A DNA stretch of 64,000 bases from positions 434,001 through 498,000 of the forward strand of contig JAWKTN010000003.1 in the NCBI GenBank assembly GCA_041399065.1. The letters are read 5' to 3'. The translations under genes and the position numbers were made by a program. Below the pieces are notes generated by a model. It was not told the DNA's origin. It saw only the letters and a program-made list of their open reading frames with translations, and searched no databases. How positions within the stretch are numbered: the stretch's first letter is position 1; every line of letters starts with the position of its first letter. This document shows positions 1 through 8,762 of this stretch, one piece after another. The stretch comes from JAGQPD01 sp020426865. Lineage in GTDB: Bacteria > Planctomycetota > Planctomycetia > Pirellulales > Pirellulaceae.

Positions 1-46
1 GCTCCAGTTGATCGCAGAAAAACGCAGCCATTTGGTGTAACCAACC

Positions 47-1294
47 ATGAATCGACAGCCATATTGCTTGCCACCGGCGTGGTGGGCCCCTAAGTTGACT
101 CCGTGGTTCGTAAAACTTTCGCGGGGCTACCGTCGCCGACAGCTCTTTCGTGGGCAACAAGTCGTGGGCGTTGATGCGGATGGACTGGAGCATGTCCGCG
201 AAGCGGTGCGACAGGGGCATGGCGTATTAATTACGCCGAACCACTCGACCCACTATGATTCCGCGGCCCTGTATCTGGCCTTGGATACGATCCGGCAGCC
301 CGTGTATTTCATGACAGCGTGGCAAGTATTTGCCATGAGTACGGGATGGGAGCGTTGGGCGATGCAACATCTGGGATGCTTCAGCATTGATCGCGAGAGC
401 TCAGATCGCCAAAGTTTCAAGCAGGCGGTGGAGATTCTCAAGCAATCCCCACAGCCGCTGGTGATCTTCCCGGAGGGAGACATTTATCACGTAAACGATC
501 GCGTGTTTCCGTTTCGGGAGGGTGCGGCAGCGATCGCGTTGAGTGCGGCGAGGAAAGGGGAACGTCCGGTGTCGATGATCCCGTGTGCCATCAAGTTTTG
601 GTACACGACGGATCCGACGGCCGACCTCTTGAAGGTCATGGGACAAATGGAAGATCGTATGCATCTGACTCGCAAGGAAGACAGAACCTTGGCCGATAGG
701 ATTCATCGATTGGCGGAGGCGGTCCTGGCGGTCAAGGAGATCGACTATCTGGGAGGGACACGTCATGGTGCATTAAGGGACCGCAGCAGATACATGGTGG
801 AAGAATTGTTGGTGCGGATGGAAAACCAACACATGATTGGCAACAAATCGTCGGGAGTACCTGAGCGGGTGAAGGCGCTGCGACAGAAGATCATTGCTGA
901 GCTCGAGACATTGAAGGACCAGGACGCGTTGTCGGAAGACCGTCAGAAAAAACTGGCCGGAGATATGGAGGATTTGTTTTTCGTCATCCAATTGTACAGT
1001 TATCCTGGCGATTATTTGCAGGGATCGCCGAGCATCGAGCGAGTGGCGGAGACGATCGACAAATTCGAAGAGGACGTCATGCAACGCGATTACCCGGGGG
1101 TCCGCGGTCAGCGCCGCGTGGAAATGCGATTTGGTCCCCCGATCGTTGTGGCAGCGACGCCGGGACGCGATCAAGTGACGCAGTTAACGACGCAAATGCA
1201 CGCTCGAGTTCAGGATCTACTTGACGGCATCAACGGATCTCCCGGTGACGTATCGACAACGGTGGTTTTCGCCGATGCGCAAACGCAGCCTTGA
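47..1294 (+). CDS. PlsC-type lysophospholipid acyltransferase
   Basis: Predicted 415-residue glycerolipid acyltransferase of the PlsC (1-acyl-sn-glycerol-3-phosphate acyltransferase) superfamily, which transfers an acyl chain from acyl-CoA or acyl-ACP to a lysolipid at the membrane. Seen directly: the catalytic HX4D block NHSTHYD at residues 65-71 and the substrate-binding block FPEG at 141-144, about 75 residues apart as expected for the family. The protein is longer than a minimal PlsC (about 240 residues). The extra C-terminal 170 residues are charged and helical with no recognised domain. No cleavable signal peptide is apparent. The ATG at 47 is the first in frame, with no strong Shine-Dalgarno. 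The exact acceptor is unknown; it may be a specialised acyltransferase rather than the essential phospholipid enzyme. Confidence 0.85.
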   Translation: MNRQPYCLPPAWWAPKLTPWFVKLSRGYRRRQLFRGQQVVGVDADGLEHVREAVRQGHGVLITPNHSTHYDSAALYLALDTIRQPVYFMTAWQVFAMSTGWERWAMQHLGCFSIDRESSDRQSFKQAVEILKQSPQPLVIFPEGDIYHVNDRVFPFREGAAAIALSAARKGERPVSMIPCAIKFWYTTDPTADLLKVMGQMEDRMHLTRKEDRTLADRIHRLAEAVLAVKEIDYLGGTRHGALRDRSRYMVEELLVRMENQHMIGNKSSGVPERVKALRQKIIAELETLKDQDALSEDRQKKLAGDMEDLFFVIQLYSYPGDYLQGSPSIERVAETIDKFEEDVMQRDYPGVRGQRRVEMRFGPPIVVAATPGRDQVTQLTTQMHARVQDLLDGINGSPGDVSTTVVFADAQTQP

Positions 1295-1510
1295 ATTGCG
1301 ATCTCCAACGCACCCCCAACAGCACGAACTGACTTACACGAACCCTGCAACGTGGCTCGCGAAATTCTCCAGGATCTGGTAAGTTGGCGGGGATCCTGCG
1401 GAAGAGCACCGGCGCCAGTTTGTGGATCGTAAGGGAGTGATACTCGCAGTCCGCACATCTTCCGTCACGAATTCAACCTTAGGTCAGCCACGTATTCGGA
1501 ATCTTACAAC

Positions 1511-3709
1511 ATGTCCATTGACCCATATGCAGTGTGTCCGTGTGGTCGCGGCAAGAAGATCAAGTTTTGTTGTCGAGACGCTCAGCACGATCTCGACAAG
1601 GTTCTGCGGTTGCTCAACGCTGAGCAGCATCAGCAGGCGATGCGCACGGTCGACCAATGTCTTGCCAATCAACCGGACCGCGAGTTGTTTCTGGCATTGA
1701 AGCTGCACCTGATTTACGGAGAGAATGACAATTGGGACGAATTCGGCGCGACGGCGAGACGCTTCTGGAAGGCGCATCCGGACAATCCGATCGCAGCCGC
1801 TAGCCTTTGCATGATGCGATTGCACGAGTTGGCCAGCGGCGACGAACTTGATGACGCTGGGACGATCGCGGTTGTGCGGGAATGTGGGCAGTTACTGCAG
1901 CGAGCCTATGCGGCCTCTGGCGAAGAATATGACGTACTTGTCGTTAGCGCAACGCTCATGCTGGTGCGATTGCTCTATATTTATAAGAACCATCTCACGG
2001 CGCAGGCATACTTGGCGCAGGTGGTGGCTCATAGGCAAAAGCCTGATGAATCGGTTTTATCGCTGCATTACGACATACTCGGGGATTCACGAGTCCCATT
2101 GCCACTTCGCAGTCCCCTAAGTCTTCCAGAATGCCCGCCGAATGCGGGGTGGAAAAAAGACTATGAAGCGGCCAAGCGGCTACACGCGCGAGGTCAATGG
2201 ATGCGGACCGCGGAGGAACTTGAAGCCCTATCGCGACGCTATCTGGGCGAGGCAGCGATGCACAAGGCGATCGCCGTGGCACGCACCAAGAACGGTGACA
2301 AAGGACTGGCTGCAGCAGCGTTGCGACGCTACCAAGTGCTTGACGGCGTCGATCCCGATGATGCTCTGGATGCCGAAGTCCTCGCGCAATTGCTGGACCC
2401 CAAGTCGTACACCACGATCGTGCCGACGTTGATGCACGAATACCGCGTCGATGATATCGATCAAGTACAAGAACGGATCTTGTCCGATCGGCATGTTTTG
2501 GTCGTTGACGATGAGCAAGTACTAGCAAGTGCCATCCGAAACGGGATACGGCCCAAATTGGCGTTTACGCTGACCGACTTGCCACTGGCAAAATCGGCCG
2601 AAGCCAATCGATCGTTCGAAGAGTTGCCAACCAAAATGGCCGAATTCATCTTGTTCGGCAAACAAACCGACGCACCGGCATCCATTGAACTCTTTGCGCC
2701 CGAAGCCAATATTGAACGGTCAGTATCTCGCGTCGCGTCGTGGTTGGGGGTCAGCGTCGGCGACTTGCCGTTGCTGAAACAGGAGTCGATCAATAGTGAA
2801 TCGGCAGCGGAATTGGTAGCCAATATACACTGGAGAGCTCCCGTCGAATCCGACTCACTATCTCCATCCCAGATTTACGACGGGCTCATCGACAGGATCT
2901 GCCAAGAATGGATCCATTCGCCCCTCGATAGCCTCGACGGGAAATCGCCCCGCGAATTCAAGCCAGATACGCCGGCGAACACTCGTCGCTTGCAAGCGGC
3001 CGTCGAAGTGTTTGCGTTCCGGTTGCTCGATCTTGCCGGCAGGCATATCGGCAACGAAGTGAGGCGTGAATTGAATCTTCCAGAATTGGCCCCATTGGAT
3101 AGTGGCGACTTTCAGGACCCACTACCGGTCCATCGCATTTTTCGTCTCAATTTTACCCTCCTCAATGATGACGACTTAATGCACTTGTATGCTACCGCGG
3201 TGACATACCGTTTGAAGTCCATCATCATGGAAATTACCAGGGAAATCGAACGGCGCCCGTCATGGCCACAATCCAGAAAAATGGCGATGTCCGTCGTCTA
3301 CTTGAATGCAGTCGCCGCCACCAACTCCGACGACGAGGCCTTGTTATATATCAACAAAGCTGTCACTTGTGCGAAAGAGGACGGTGAGCCAATCGGGAAA
3401 CTGCTGGTACAGAAGCTTAACATTCTGTTCGCCCTGGGAAACCCCAATGAAGCCACCACATTGCTCGATCAAATCGTGCGTGACCACATTCACGAACCGG
3501 GGGTCCGCGATAACGTCTTCTCACTATTGCGTCAAGCTGGCCTGATTACACAAGACGGAAGGCCGGTTCACTCCCCAGCCACTGGTCCCGTGGGGGCCGT
3601 GCCTAAGCCCTACGACTCCGAAGCCGCAATCTGGACGCCGGAATCCGAGCTGCCTCAAGCAAGTTCGACCGAAGCGGGTTCCGCCTCCAAACTGTGGCTG
3701 CCTGATTAG
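1511..3709 (+). CDS. SEC-C motif protein with TPR-like helical body
   Basis: A 732-residue protein that begins with a SEC-C zinc-binding motif: CPC at residues 9-11 and a Cys pair at 20-21 (C-x-C-x8-C-C), the metal-binding tail first known from SecA. The rest is mostly helical and rich in A/L/E, consistent with TPR-like repeats around residues 25-150 and 560-680, but no catalytic motif was recognised. The C-terminal 40 residues are proline- and serine-rich, so probably disordered. It starts at ATG 1511 after a weak GGAAT. ribD begins 30 bases downstream in the same direction, so the two may be co-transcribed. Role unknown; similar SEC-C/TPR proteins are common in planctomycetes, where they are usually left hypothetical. 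Confidence 0.7.
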   Translation: MSIDPYAVCPCGRGKKIKFCCRDAQHDLDKVLRLLNAEQHQQAMRTVDQCLANQPDRELFLALKLHLIYGENDNWDEFGATARRFWKAHPDNPIAAASLCMMRLHELASGDELDDAGTIAVVRECGQLLQRAYAASGEEYDVLVVSATLMLVRLLYIYKNHLTAQAYLAQVVAHRQKPDESVLSLHYDILGDSRVPLPLRSPLSLPECPPNAGWKKDYEAAKRLHARGQWMRTAEELEALSRRYLGEAAMHKAIAVARTKNGDKGLAAAALRRYQVLDGVDPDDALDAEVLAQLLDPKSYTTIVPTLMHEYRVDDIDQVQERILSDRHVLVVDDEQVLASAIRNGIRPKLAFTLTDLPLAKSAEANRSFEELPTKMAEFILFGKQTDAPASIELFAPEANIERSVSRVASWLGVSVGDLPLLKQESINSESAAELVANIHWRAPVESDSLSPSQIYDGLIDRICQEWIHSPLDSLDGKSPREFKPDTPANTRRLQAAVEVFAFRLLDLAGRHIGNEVRRELNLPELAPLDSGDFQDPLPVHRIFRLNFTLLNDDDLMHLYATAVTYRLKSIIMEITREIERRPSWPQSRKMAMSVVYLNAVAATNSDDEALLYINKAVTCAKEDGEPIGKLLVQKLNILFALGNPNEATTLLDQIVRDHIHEPGVRDNVFSLLRQAGLITQDGRPVHSPATGPVGAVPKPYDSEAAIWTPESELPQASSTEAGSASKLWLPD

Positions 3710-3739
3710 TGCACGTCGCGTATCCCGGAGCAAACGCCG

Positions 3740-4855
3740 ATGCGCGAGGAAGCTGAAATCGATCGCCAGTGGATGTCGCGGGCCATCCAGCTCGCCGCAC
3801 GAGGCCGCGGTCTTGTTGAACCCAATCCAATGGTGGGTGCGGTTCTCGTCCGCGATGGTCAGCTGCTGGGAGCCGCCTGGCATGAAGCTTTTGGCGGACC
3901 ACATGCCGAAGCACTGGCACTTCAAAAAGCCGAGGACACGTCGGGAGCTACGCTCTACGTTACGCTGGAGCCTTGCTGCCATCACGGAAAAACTCCCCCC
4001 TGCACTGATGCCATCCTACACGCAGGAATCGCTCGAGTCGTCGTCGCCTCCGTCGATCCTTTTCCCGAAGTAGCGGGAAAGGGAATTGAACAACTACGCG
4101 CAGGTGGACTGCAAGTCGATGTCGGGCTACTGGCAGATCAGGAACAGTTCCTGAACGCCCCCTATCGCACGCTCGTCATCCATCGTCGGCCCTGGATAAT
4201 CGCCAAGTGGGCAATGACGCTGGACGGTCGAATCGCTACCTCCACCGGAGATAGCCAGTGGATCTCCAATGAAGAAGCCCGAATACGAGTTCACCAACTC
4301 CGCGGGCGCATGGACGGCGTCGCCATCGGTGTTGGCACCGTCCTTAGAGATGATCCATTACTAACCGCTCGCCCTCCCGGACCAAGACAGGCACAACGGA
4401 TCGTCTTTGATTCACAGGGACGAATGCCGACCAGTGTTCAGTTGCTGCGATCGAATAAAGTCACCAGTGCGTCACCAGGGGTCCTGGTCGTCGTTGGGCC
4501 GAAAGTAAACCAAGATCATTGTTCCCGACTTCACGATGCTGGCGCCGAGGTCTTCCAGTGCCACGCACATTCCTACGTGGATCGGATATCGGAGATCCTC
4601 CAAGAATTGGGGCGTCGACGCCTGACGAATCTACTGGTCGAGGGGGGGGCCGATGTGCTGGGAGCCTTTTGGGATGCCAAATTAATCGATGAAGTTCACG
4701 TCTTCATCGCTCCTAAACTGGTCGGCGGTCAGCAATGTGTGCCAGCGGTTGGAGGCACGGGAATTGCTTCGATCGTCGACGCAGGTCACCTACAGCACAC
4801 ACAAATCGAATTGCTCGATGACAACGTCTATTATTGCGGCAGAATTGCGCGATAA
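3740..4855 (+). CDS. ribD: bifunctional riboflavin biosynthesis deaminase/reductase RibD
   Basis: Riboflavin pathway enzyme: the N-terminal domain deaminates 2,5-diamino-6-ribosylamino-4-pyrimidinone 5'-phosphate, and the C-terminal domain reduces the ribosyl side chain with NADPH. Seen: the cytidine-deaminase-type zinc site HAE at residues 55-57 with PCCHHGKTPPC at 78-88 (zinc ligands His55, Cys79, Cys88). The RibD C-terminal reductase begins near residue 150 (KWAMTLDGRIAT) and includes the LLVEGGADVLG segment near 295. Length (371) is normal. The ATG at 3740 is preceded by GGAG nine bases upstream. No FMN riboswitch was recognised upstream. The 3' end is followed closely by the start of the large secreted protein gene. 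Confidence 0.96.
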   Translation: MREEAEIDRQWMSRAIQLAARGRGLVEPNPMVGAVLVRDGQLLGAAWHEAFGGPHAEALALQKAEDTSGATLYVTLEPCCHHGKTPPCTDAILHAGIARVVVASVDPFPEVAGKGIEQLRAGGLQVDVGLLADQEQFLNAPYRTLVIHRRPWIIAKWAMTLDGRIATSTGDSQWISNEEARIRVHQLRGRMDGVAIGVGTVLRDDPLLTARPPGPRQAQRIVFDSQGRMPTSVQLLRSNKVTSASPGVLVVVGPKVNQDHCSRLHDAGAEVFQCHAHSYVDRISEILQELGRRRLTNLLVEGGADVLGAFWDAKLIDEVHVFIAPKLVGGQQCVPAVGGTGIASIVDAGHLQHTQIELLDDNVYYCGRIAR

Positions 4856-4952
4856 CGACGGTTTTCGTGAAACATTCTGCCGCGCTGCCAAGTATTACAT
4901 CCGTACGAAGGGCGTCGACGAAATCTCACGCTGCTTGATTGGGAGCCGAACC

Positions 4953-7900
4953 ATGTTGAAAAAGACCTTTCTATATGTCGTCTGTGCGATTTCGACACAG
5001 TTGCTGCTGACCGATCGATGCAACTACGGGCGGGTTGGTGCGGATGAGCCGGCACGAGCGACGGCGGTGGAGAGCGAAATTTTGTGGGCTACCCGTCCCG
5101 AGTCTTCGTACCATGTCTATACGGTTTCGCTTTCATTGCCCGCCGATGGCGTCTGGACACCGGCCGCATTGCCGAAGTCTGAAACGACGATCGTACAGCT
5201 CTATTTGTTACCTTCCGAAGAGGTAGGGGCACAACAGCTAGGGCGGAGAATGGGAGAGGTGCTTCAGGAAAGACGCATCGAGCAAGGACGATGGAAAACT
5301 CAAAGCGTAACCTGGGCCTGTCGCGAGTATGCCAAACGCCATGGAAACACCGGCCCGAAGTCGATCGATGACCTTGTCGGAGATCGCTACCAGTGGGTGC
5401 GCAACAATGTGAATTCATCGCCATGGGGAAACGATGTGGACATTCGCGAAATGGGTAATCTCAAAGGGCCGTTCGTTTATCTCTTGCCGTCCGTCCCGTT
5501 TCATTTCGTCGATTCCAAGGAAGATGACTTTCGCATCCAGCCGGGTCGCCGAGAGATCCTCGCCTTCGAATTGCGTCCCTATCTCAACGATAACAAGCAT
5601 TGGATCGTCTACACCGATGGGAATTCGGAACGAGTCGTCATTGATCAGCAATTGCTGACACAAAGTGGGCAAGTTGTTCGACCGGTTCTAGAAGGCGAGT
5701 TACTCACGAAGGTCGGCCCTACGGCACGCTATGATCTCGTTGCCGTATCCCGTGGCAAGATCGACAAGACCGTTGGTATTGCGCTACTCAATTCAGTTGC
5801 CGGCGAGCAACTCACGCGGCCAATCGATTTTTCGACCACCAAATCCGATACGCGAGTTTGGGATACGCTGCAGAAGGCCCGGCGCTTCCACTGGAATGCG
5901 TATCTCGACCATGGTCCGGCGCCCGTCATGCGTTCCTGGTTGAATGAACAATCAGCTGACGACGGCAATCAAAATCGCAATCGATCGTCCAGTAGCTTCG
6001 CCGTTTTGGGTGGACGGGCAGCGGTGGAAGAAACGTTGCAGCTACAGAACATTCAAACAGCGAAAGCAGATGGCAGCCTGGAAACGATCGACCTGTCGAC
6101 ATTGGAAGGCGTCACCGTCAAGGCGCATCCATTCGCCGAAATGCTCGCGGGACGCGAGGGGGGACAATTGGAGCTTGCCAATTACGTGCCTGCCGATCGA
6201 CTGTTTGTTTATGTCGCCAAACCGTCGTCGATCATTCCGTTCTTGGATCGGGGCGCATCCTTTATCGCATCTGGCGGCGCGCTGGCAACAAGTAATCGGT
6301 TGGACTACGGACTCGAACAGCGATATCTCGAACGATTAGGGATGCAGCGAGCTTGGCTTGAGCAAATCTTGCAAGCCGGGCTCGTGCGAGATCTCGTGGT
6401 GACATCTCCCGATCTGTACTTCATCGATGGCACCGACGTAACCGTCGTCGCGCGAGTTGCACAACCCGCCCTATTGCAGGGGCTGCTTCGCGTTTTGGGC
6501 GTTGGAGGGGTCGCAAACAATCTGGTGGTCACGCATCCAACCCGTGGTGGTGATTCCTACTGGCACTTACGTGATAATATCCTTTGCATCAGCTCCAGTC
6601 GCAACGAATTAGCAGAAGTCATGCGGCTGCTTGATAGTCGAGGTGAAGGCAGCTTGGGACGCAGCGACGAGTTTCGCTATATGTTGATGCAGTTGCCAAT
6701 TCATAATAACACGCGCATGCTGGGCTATCTCTCGGATCCGTTCATCCGCCGTTTGGTCGGGCCCAAAATGAAACTATCGCAGGCTCGACGCATCCTGGAT
6801 CGCGCTCGAATGGAATTCTTGGCGGCGCAATTGCTGAAAGCAAGATTGGATGGAGTCGATGTGGCAAACTCTAGTACGTTGAAACGATTGCGATACCTGC
6901 CCGATGCGTTTCCCGTGGATGACTATCAATTTGATCGACTCGGGGTCGTCAGTTCGAGGAGATACGGCCCGTTGCCTCGTATGAAAACGTTGGATGAAGC
7001 TCCATTGCAACGAGTCACGCCAGAAGAGGCCCAAGGGTACAAGAATTACGTGGAAAACTATTCTCGCTACTGGCGTCGCTTCTTCGATCCGATTGCCCTT
7101 CGGCTGGATGAGTCCACCGAGGGTTCGCTGCAATTGACCACGTTCATCCTTCCGTTGGTCGATAATTCCATCTACGAGTCAGTTCGCCAATCGCTGGTGC
7201 ATCGTGGTGTTGATACGGCGTCCCCGGCTGGGGATTCGGATCGGGTGGAGCGTTCGGGTACGGCTGGGACGGCGAATGCTGGCTCGGCTGGGACAGCCGA
7301 GGGACACTATGAATTGGATGTCCCCGTAGTCGATCCGATGCCGGTGCTGCAGTTCTCTGCCAATCTGCGCGACGAAGCCTGGAAGCAGATTACGCGGAAC
7401 TTCTCGGAGTTGTTCCGGCAATATGGTGGTGCCAGCCCGGCACTCTTGGACGATTTGGGGCCTGGCTTCCATCTGATGATCTATGATGCCGACCCGGTGA
7501 TCGCGTTGGGTAGCGGCGACTTGATGGGGGCTTTTGGTAGCCAACTGCTGGGTGGCGGACGCGAGACGGTGATGCTACCCGTCGCGCTTTCCCTGCTCAC
7601 GCGTCCCTGCTCGATCTATGTCGAGACGCGGGCCCCGGAACGCACGGCGCGTTATTTGAGGCAGGCCGCCAACAACTGGCTGTCGAAGCGACAAAACGAC
7701 AGCCAACAGTTTCGCGCGTCGTTCTATCAGCTGGATGGGAAGGACAGTTGGGTGTGGTCGATGGAAATCCTGGGAGCCGTAAAGCTGCGTTATGGCGTCG
7801 AGGTACAGGATCGGTACTTGGTGATTCGAAATATTCCCTGGTCGACCGATGACAAAGTCGTGCGAGTCGAACGCCAACAGCTCAACGGCGCGGCTCTGAT

Positions 7901-8285
7901 CGCATCGCCCGCTGCCTGCCGGTTGCAGTTGCCGGGGCTATTCGCCAGCGCCGCCGACCAGGATCGGCGCGCGGCCCTGTCGGGCATGGGAAGACTCTAT
8001 CCACTGGTACTTTCCGGTGCTGCTGATATGGGCGCTGCCGCCGATTTGCACCGTCAGCTGTTTGGCTTCCAGCCCCTGCACCCTGGGGACGGCCACTGGC
8101 GATGGGAGGACCATCATGTCACGAGTTCCACCTATGGGTCAGTGCTAAGGCAGCGTCAGCCAGCGTACGATCCGCAGAAACCGATGGGGTTGTTGCATGG
8201 TATCGAGCGCATTGAATTGAACATGCAGTTCGAACAAGACGGTCTCCGCAGCACGATCCAATGGCGAATGCCGCCCCGAATATAG
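4953..8285 (+). CDS. large secreted protein of unknown function
   Basis: A protein of 1110 residues with an N-terminal hydrophobic signal sequence (MLKKTFLYVVCAISTQLLL), so probably exported. The start at ATG 4953 is chosen because GGGAG lies seven bases upstream and the signal peptide follows at once; an earlier in-frame ATG at 4689 would overlap ribD heavily and push the signal peptide inside the protein. No catalytic motif or known domain was recognised. A short low-complexity linker rich in Gly, Ser, Thr and Ala (AGTANAGSAGTAEG) occurs near residue 770 and separates two large halves. The gene lies 97 bases after ribD in the same direction. Very large exported proteins of this kind are typical of planctomycetes; homologs are likely restricted to that phylum (inference). 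Confidence 0.75.
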   Translation: MLKKTFLYVVCAISTQLLLTDRCNYGRVGADEPARATAVESEILWATRPESSYHVYTVSLSLPADGVWTPAALPKSETTIVQLYLLPSEEVGAQQLGRRMGEVLQERRIEQGRWKTQSVTWACREYAKRHGNTGPKSIDDLVGDRYQWVRNNVNSSPWGNDVDIREMGNLKGPFVYLLPSVPFHFVDSKEDDFRIQPGRREILAFELRPYLNDNKHWIVYTDGNSERVVIDQQLLTQSGQVVRPVLEGELLTKVGPTARYDLVAVSRGKIDKTVGIALLNSVAGEQLTRPIDFSTTKSDTRVWDTLQKARRFHWNAYLDHGPAPVMRSWLNEQSADDGNQNRNRSSSSFAVLGGRAAVEETLQLQNIQTAKADGSLETIDLSTLEGVTVKAHPFAEMLAGREGGQLELANYVPADRLFVYVAKPSSIIPFLDRGASFIASGGALATSNRLDYGLEQRYLERLGMQRAWLEQILQAGLVRDLVVTSPDLYFIDGTDVTVVARVAQPALLQGLLRVLGVGGVANNLVVTHPTRGGDSYWHLRDNILCISSSRNELAEVMRLLDSRGEGSLGRSDEFRYMLMQLPIHNNTRMLGYLSDPFIRRLVGPKMKLSQARRILDRARMEFLAAQLLKARLDGVDVANSSTLKRLRYLPDAFPVDDYQFDRLGVVSSRRYGPLPRMKTLDEAPLQRVTPEEAQGYKNYVENYSRYWRRFFDPIALRLDESTEGSLQLTTFILPLVDNSIYESVRQSLVHRGVDTASPAGDSDRVERSGTAGTANAGSAGTAEGHYELDVPVVDPMPVLQFSANLRDEAWKQITRNFSELFRQYGGASPALLDDLGPGFHLMIYDADPVIALGSGDLMGAFGSQLLGGGRETVMLPVALSLLTRPCSIYVETRAPERTARYLRQAANNWLSKRQNDSQQFRASFYQLDGKDSWVWSMEILGAVKLRYGVEVQDRYLVIRNIPWSTDDKVVRVERQQLNGAALIASPAACRLQLPGLFASAADQDRRAALSGMGRLYPLVLSGAADMGAAADLHRQLFGFQPLHPGDGHWRWEDHHVTSSTYGSVLRQRQPAYDPQKPMGLLHGIERIELNMQFEQDGLRSTIQWRMPPRI

Positions 8286-8762
8286 ACCCGGATGTTGTCG
8301 TATCTCGTGGACCAACGGGGAATACAATTGCTGCCAATGTCACCGAGAAGGTGTCAACACGCCGATGCGCCATCGTCCCCCCAACCTCGCCGCCGCACCG
8401 CGCAATACCTAGAACCGCACAGTATGTACATATGTATACATACCCTGGGTTCAGTGGAATTCTGCGACTGGCGTGCTGGAACAAAAGAGCCAGACGATAT
8501 CACAATCTAGTAACTGGTGCCCGCCGGTAGCATGAACGATCGGCGTCAGAACGAGCACGCAGCGTCAAATCGAGCACAACCGGCACATCCTCCGTAGTCG
8601 CGTTGCTTTTTGGCAGCGTTGCATGTTGAAAAATTCCACCATGTTGCCAAAACGCATGCTACATTTGCATGGTCCCGTAGATTCGGCGCCGATGGTGCCG
8701 CTTGCGCGGGATCTGCCATGCCTTTGACAACGATTTGGATTACGGATACCGGCAACAGTCTC
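8286..8762. other. intergenic region without a supported gene
   Basis: Short open frames here lack ribosome-binding sites and resemble nothing known. The only structured element seen is the inverted repeat at 8422-8443. The 3' third may be leader of the following lipoprotein gene, whose exact start is uncertain. Confidence 0.6.
8422..8443. promoter_or_regulatory. AT-rich inverted repeat, possible operator
   Basis: Arms GTATGTA and TACATAC pair perfectly across an 8-base centre that itself contains CATATG; the internal TACATATGTA is a perfect 10-base palindrome. It lies about 320 bases upstream of the DUF11 lipoprotein gene in otherwise GC-rich sequence. It could be a repressor site or simply a chance AT palindrome. 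Confidence 0.35.
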
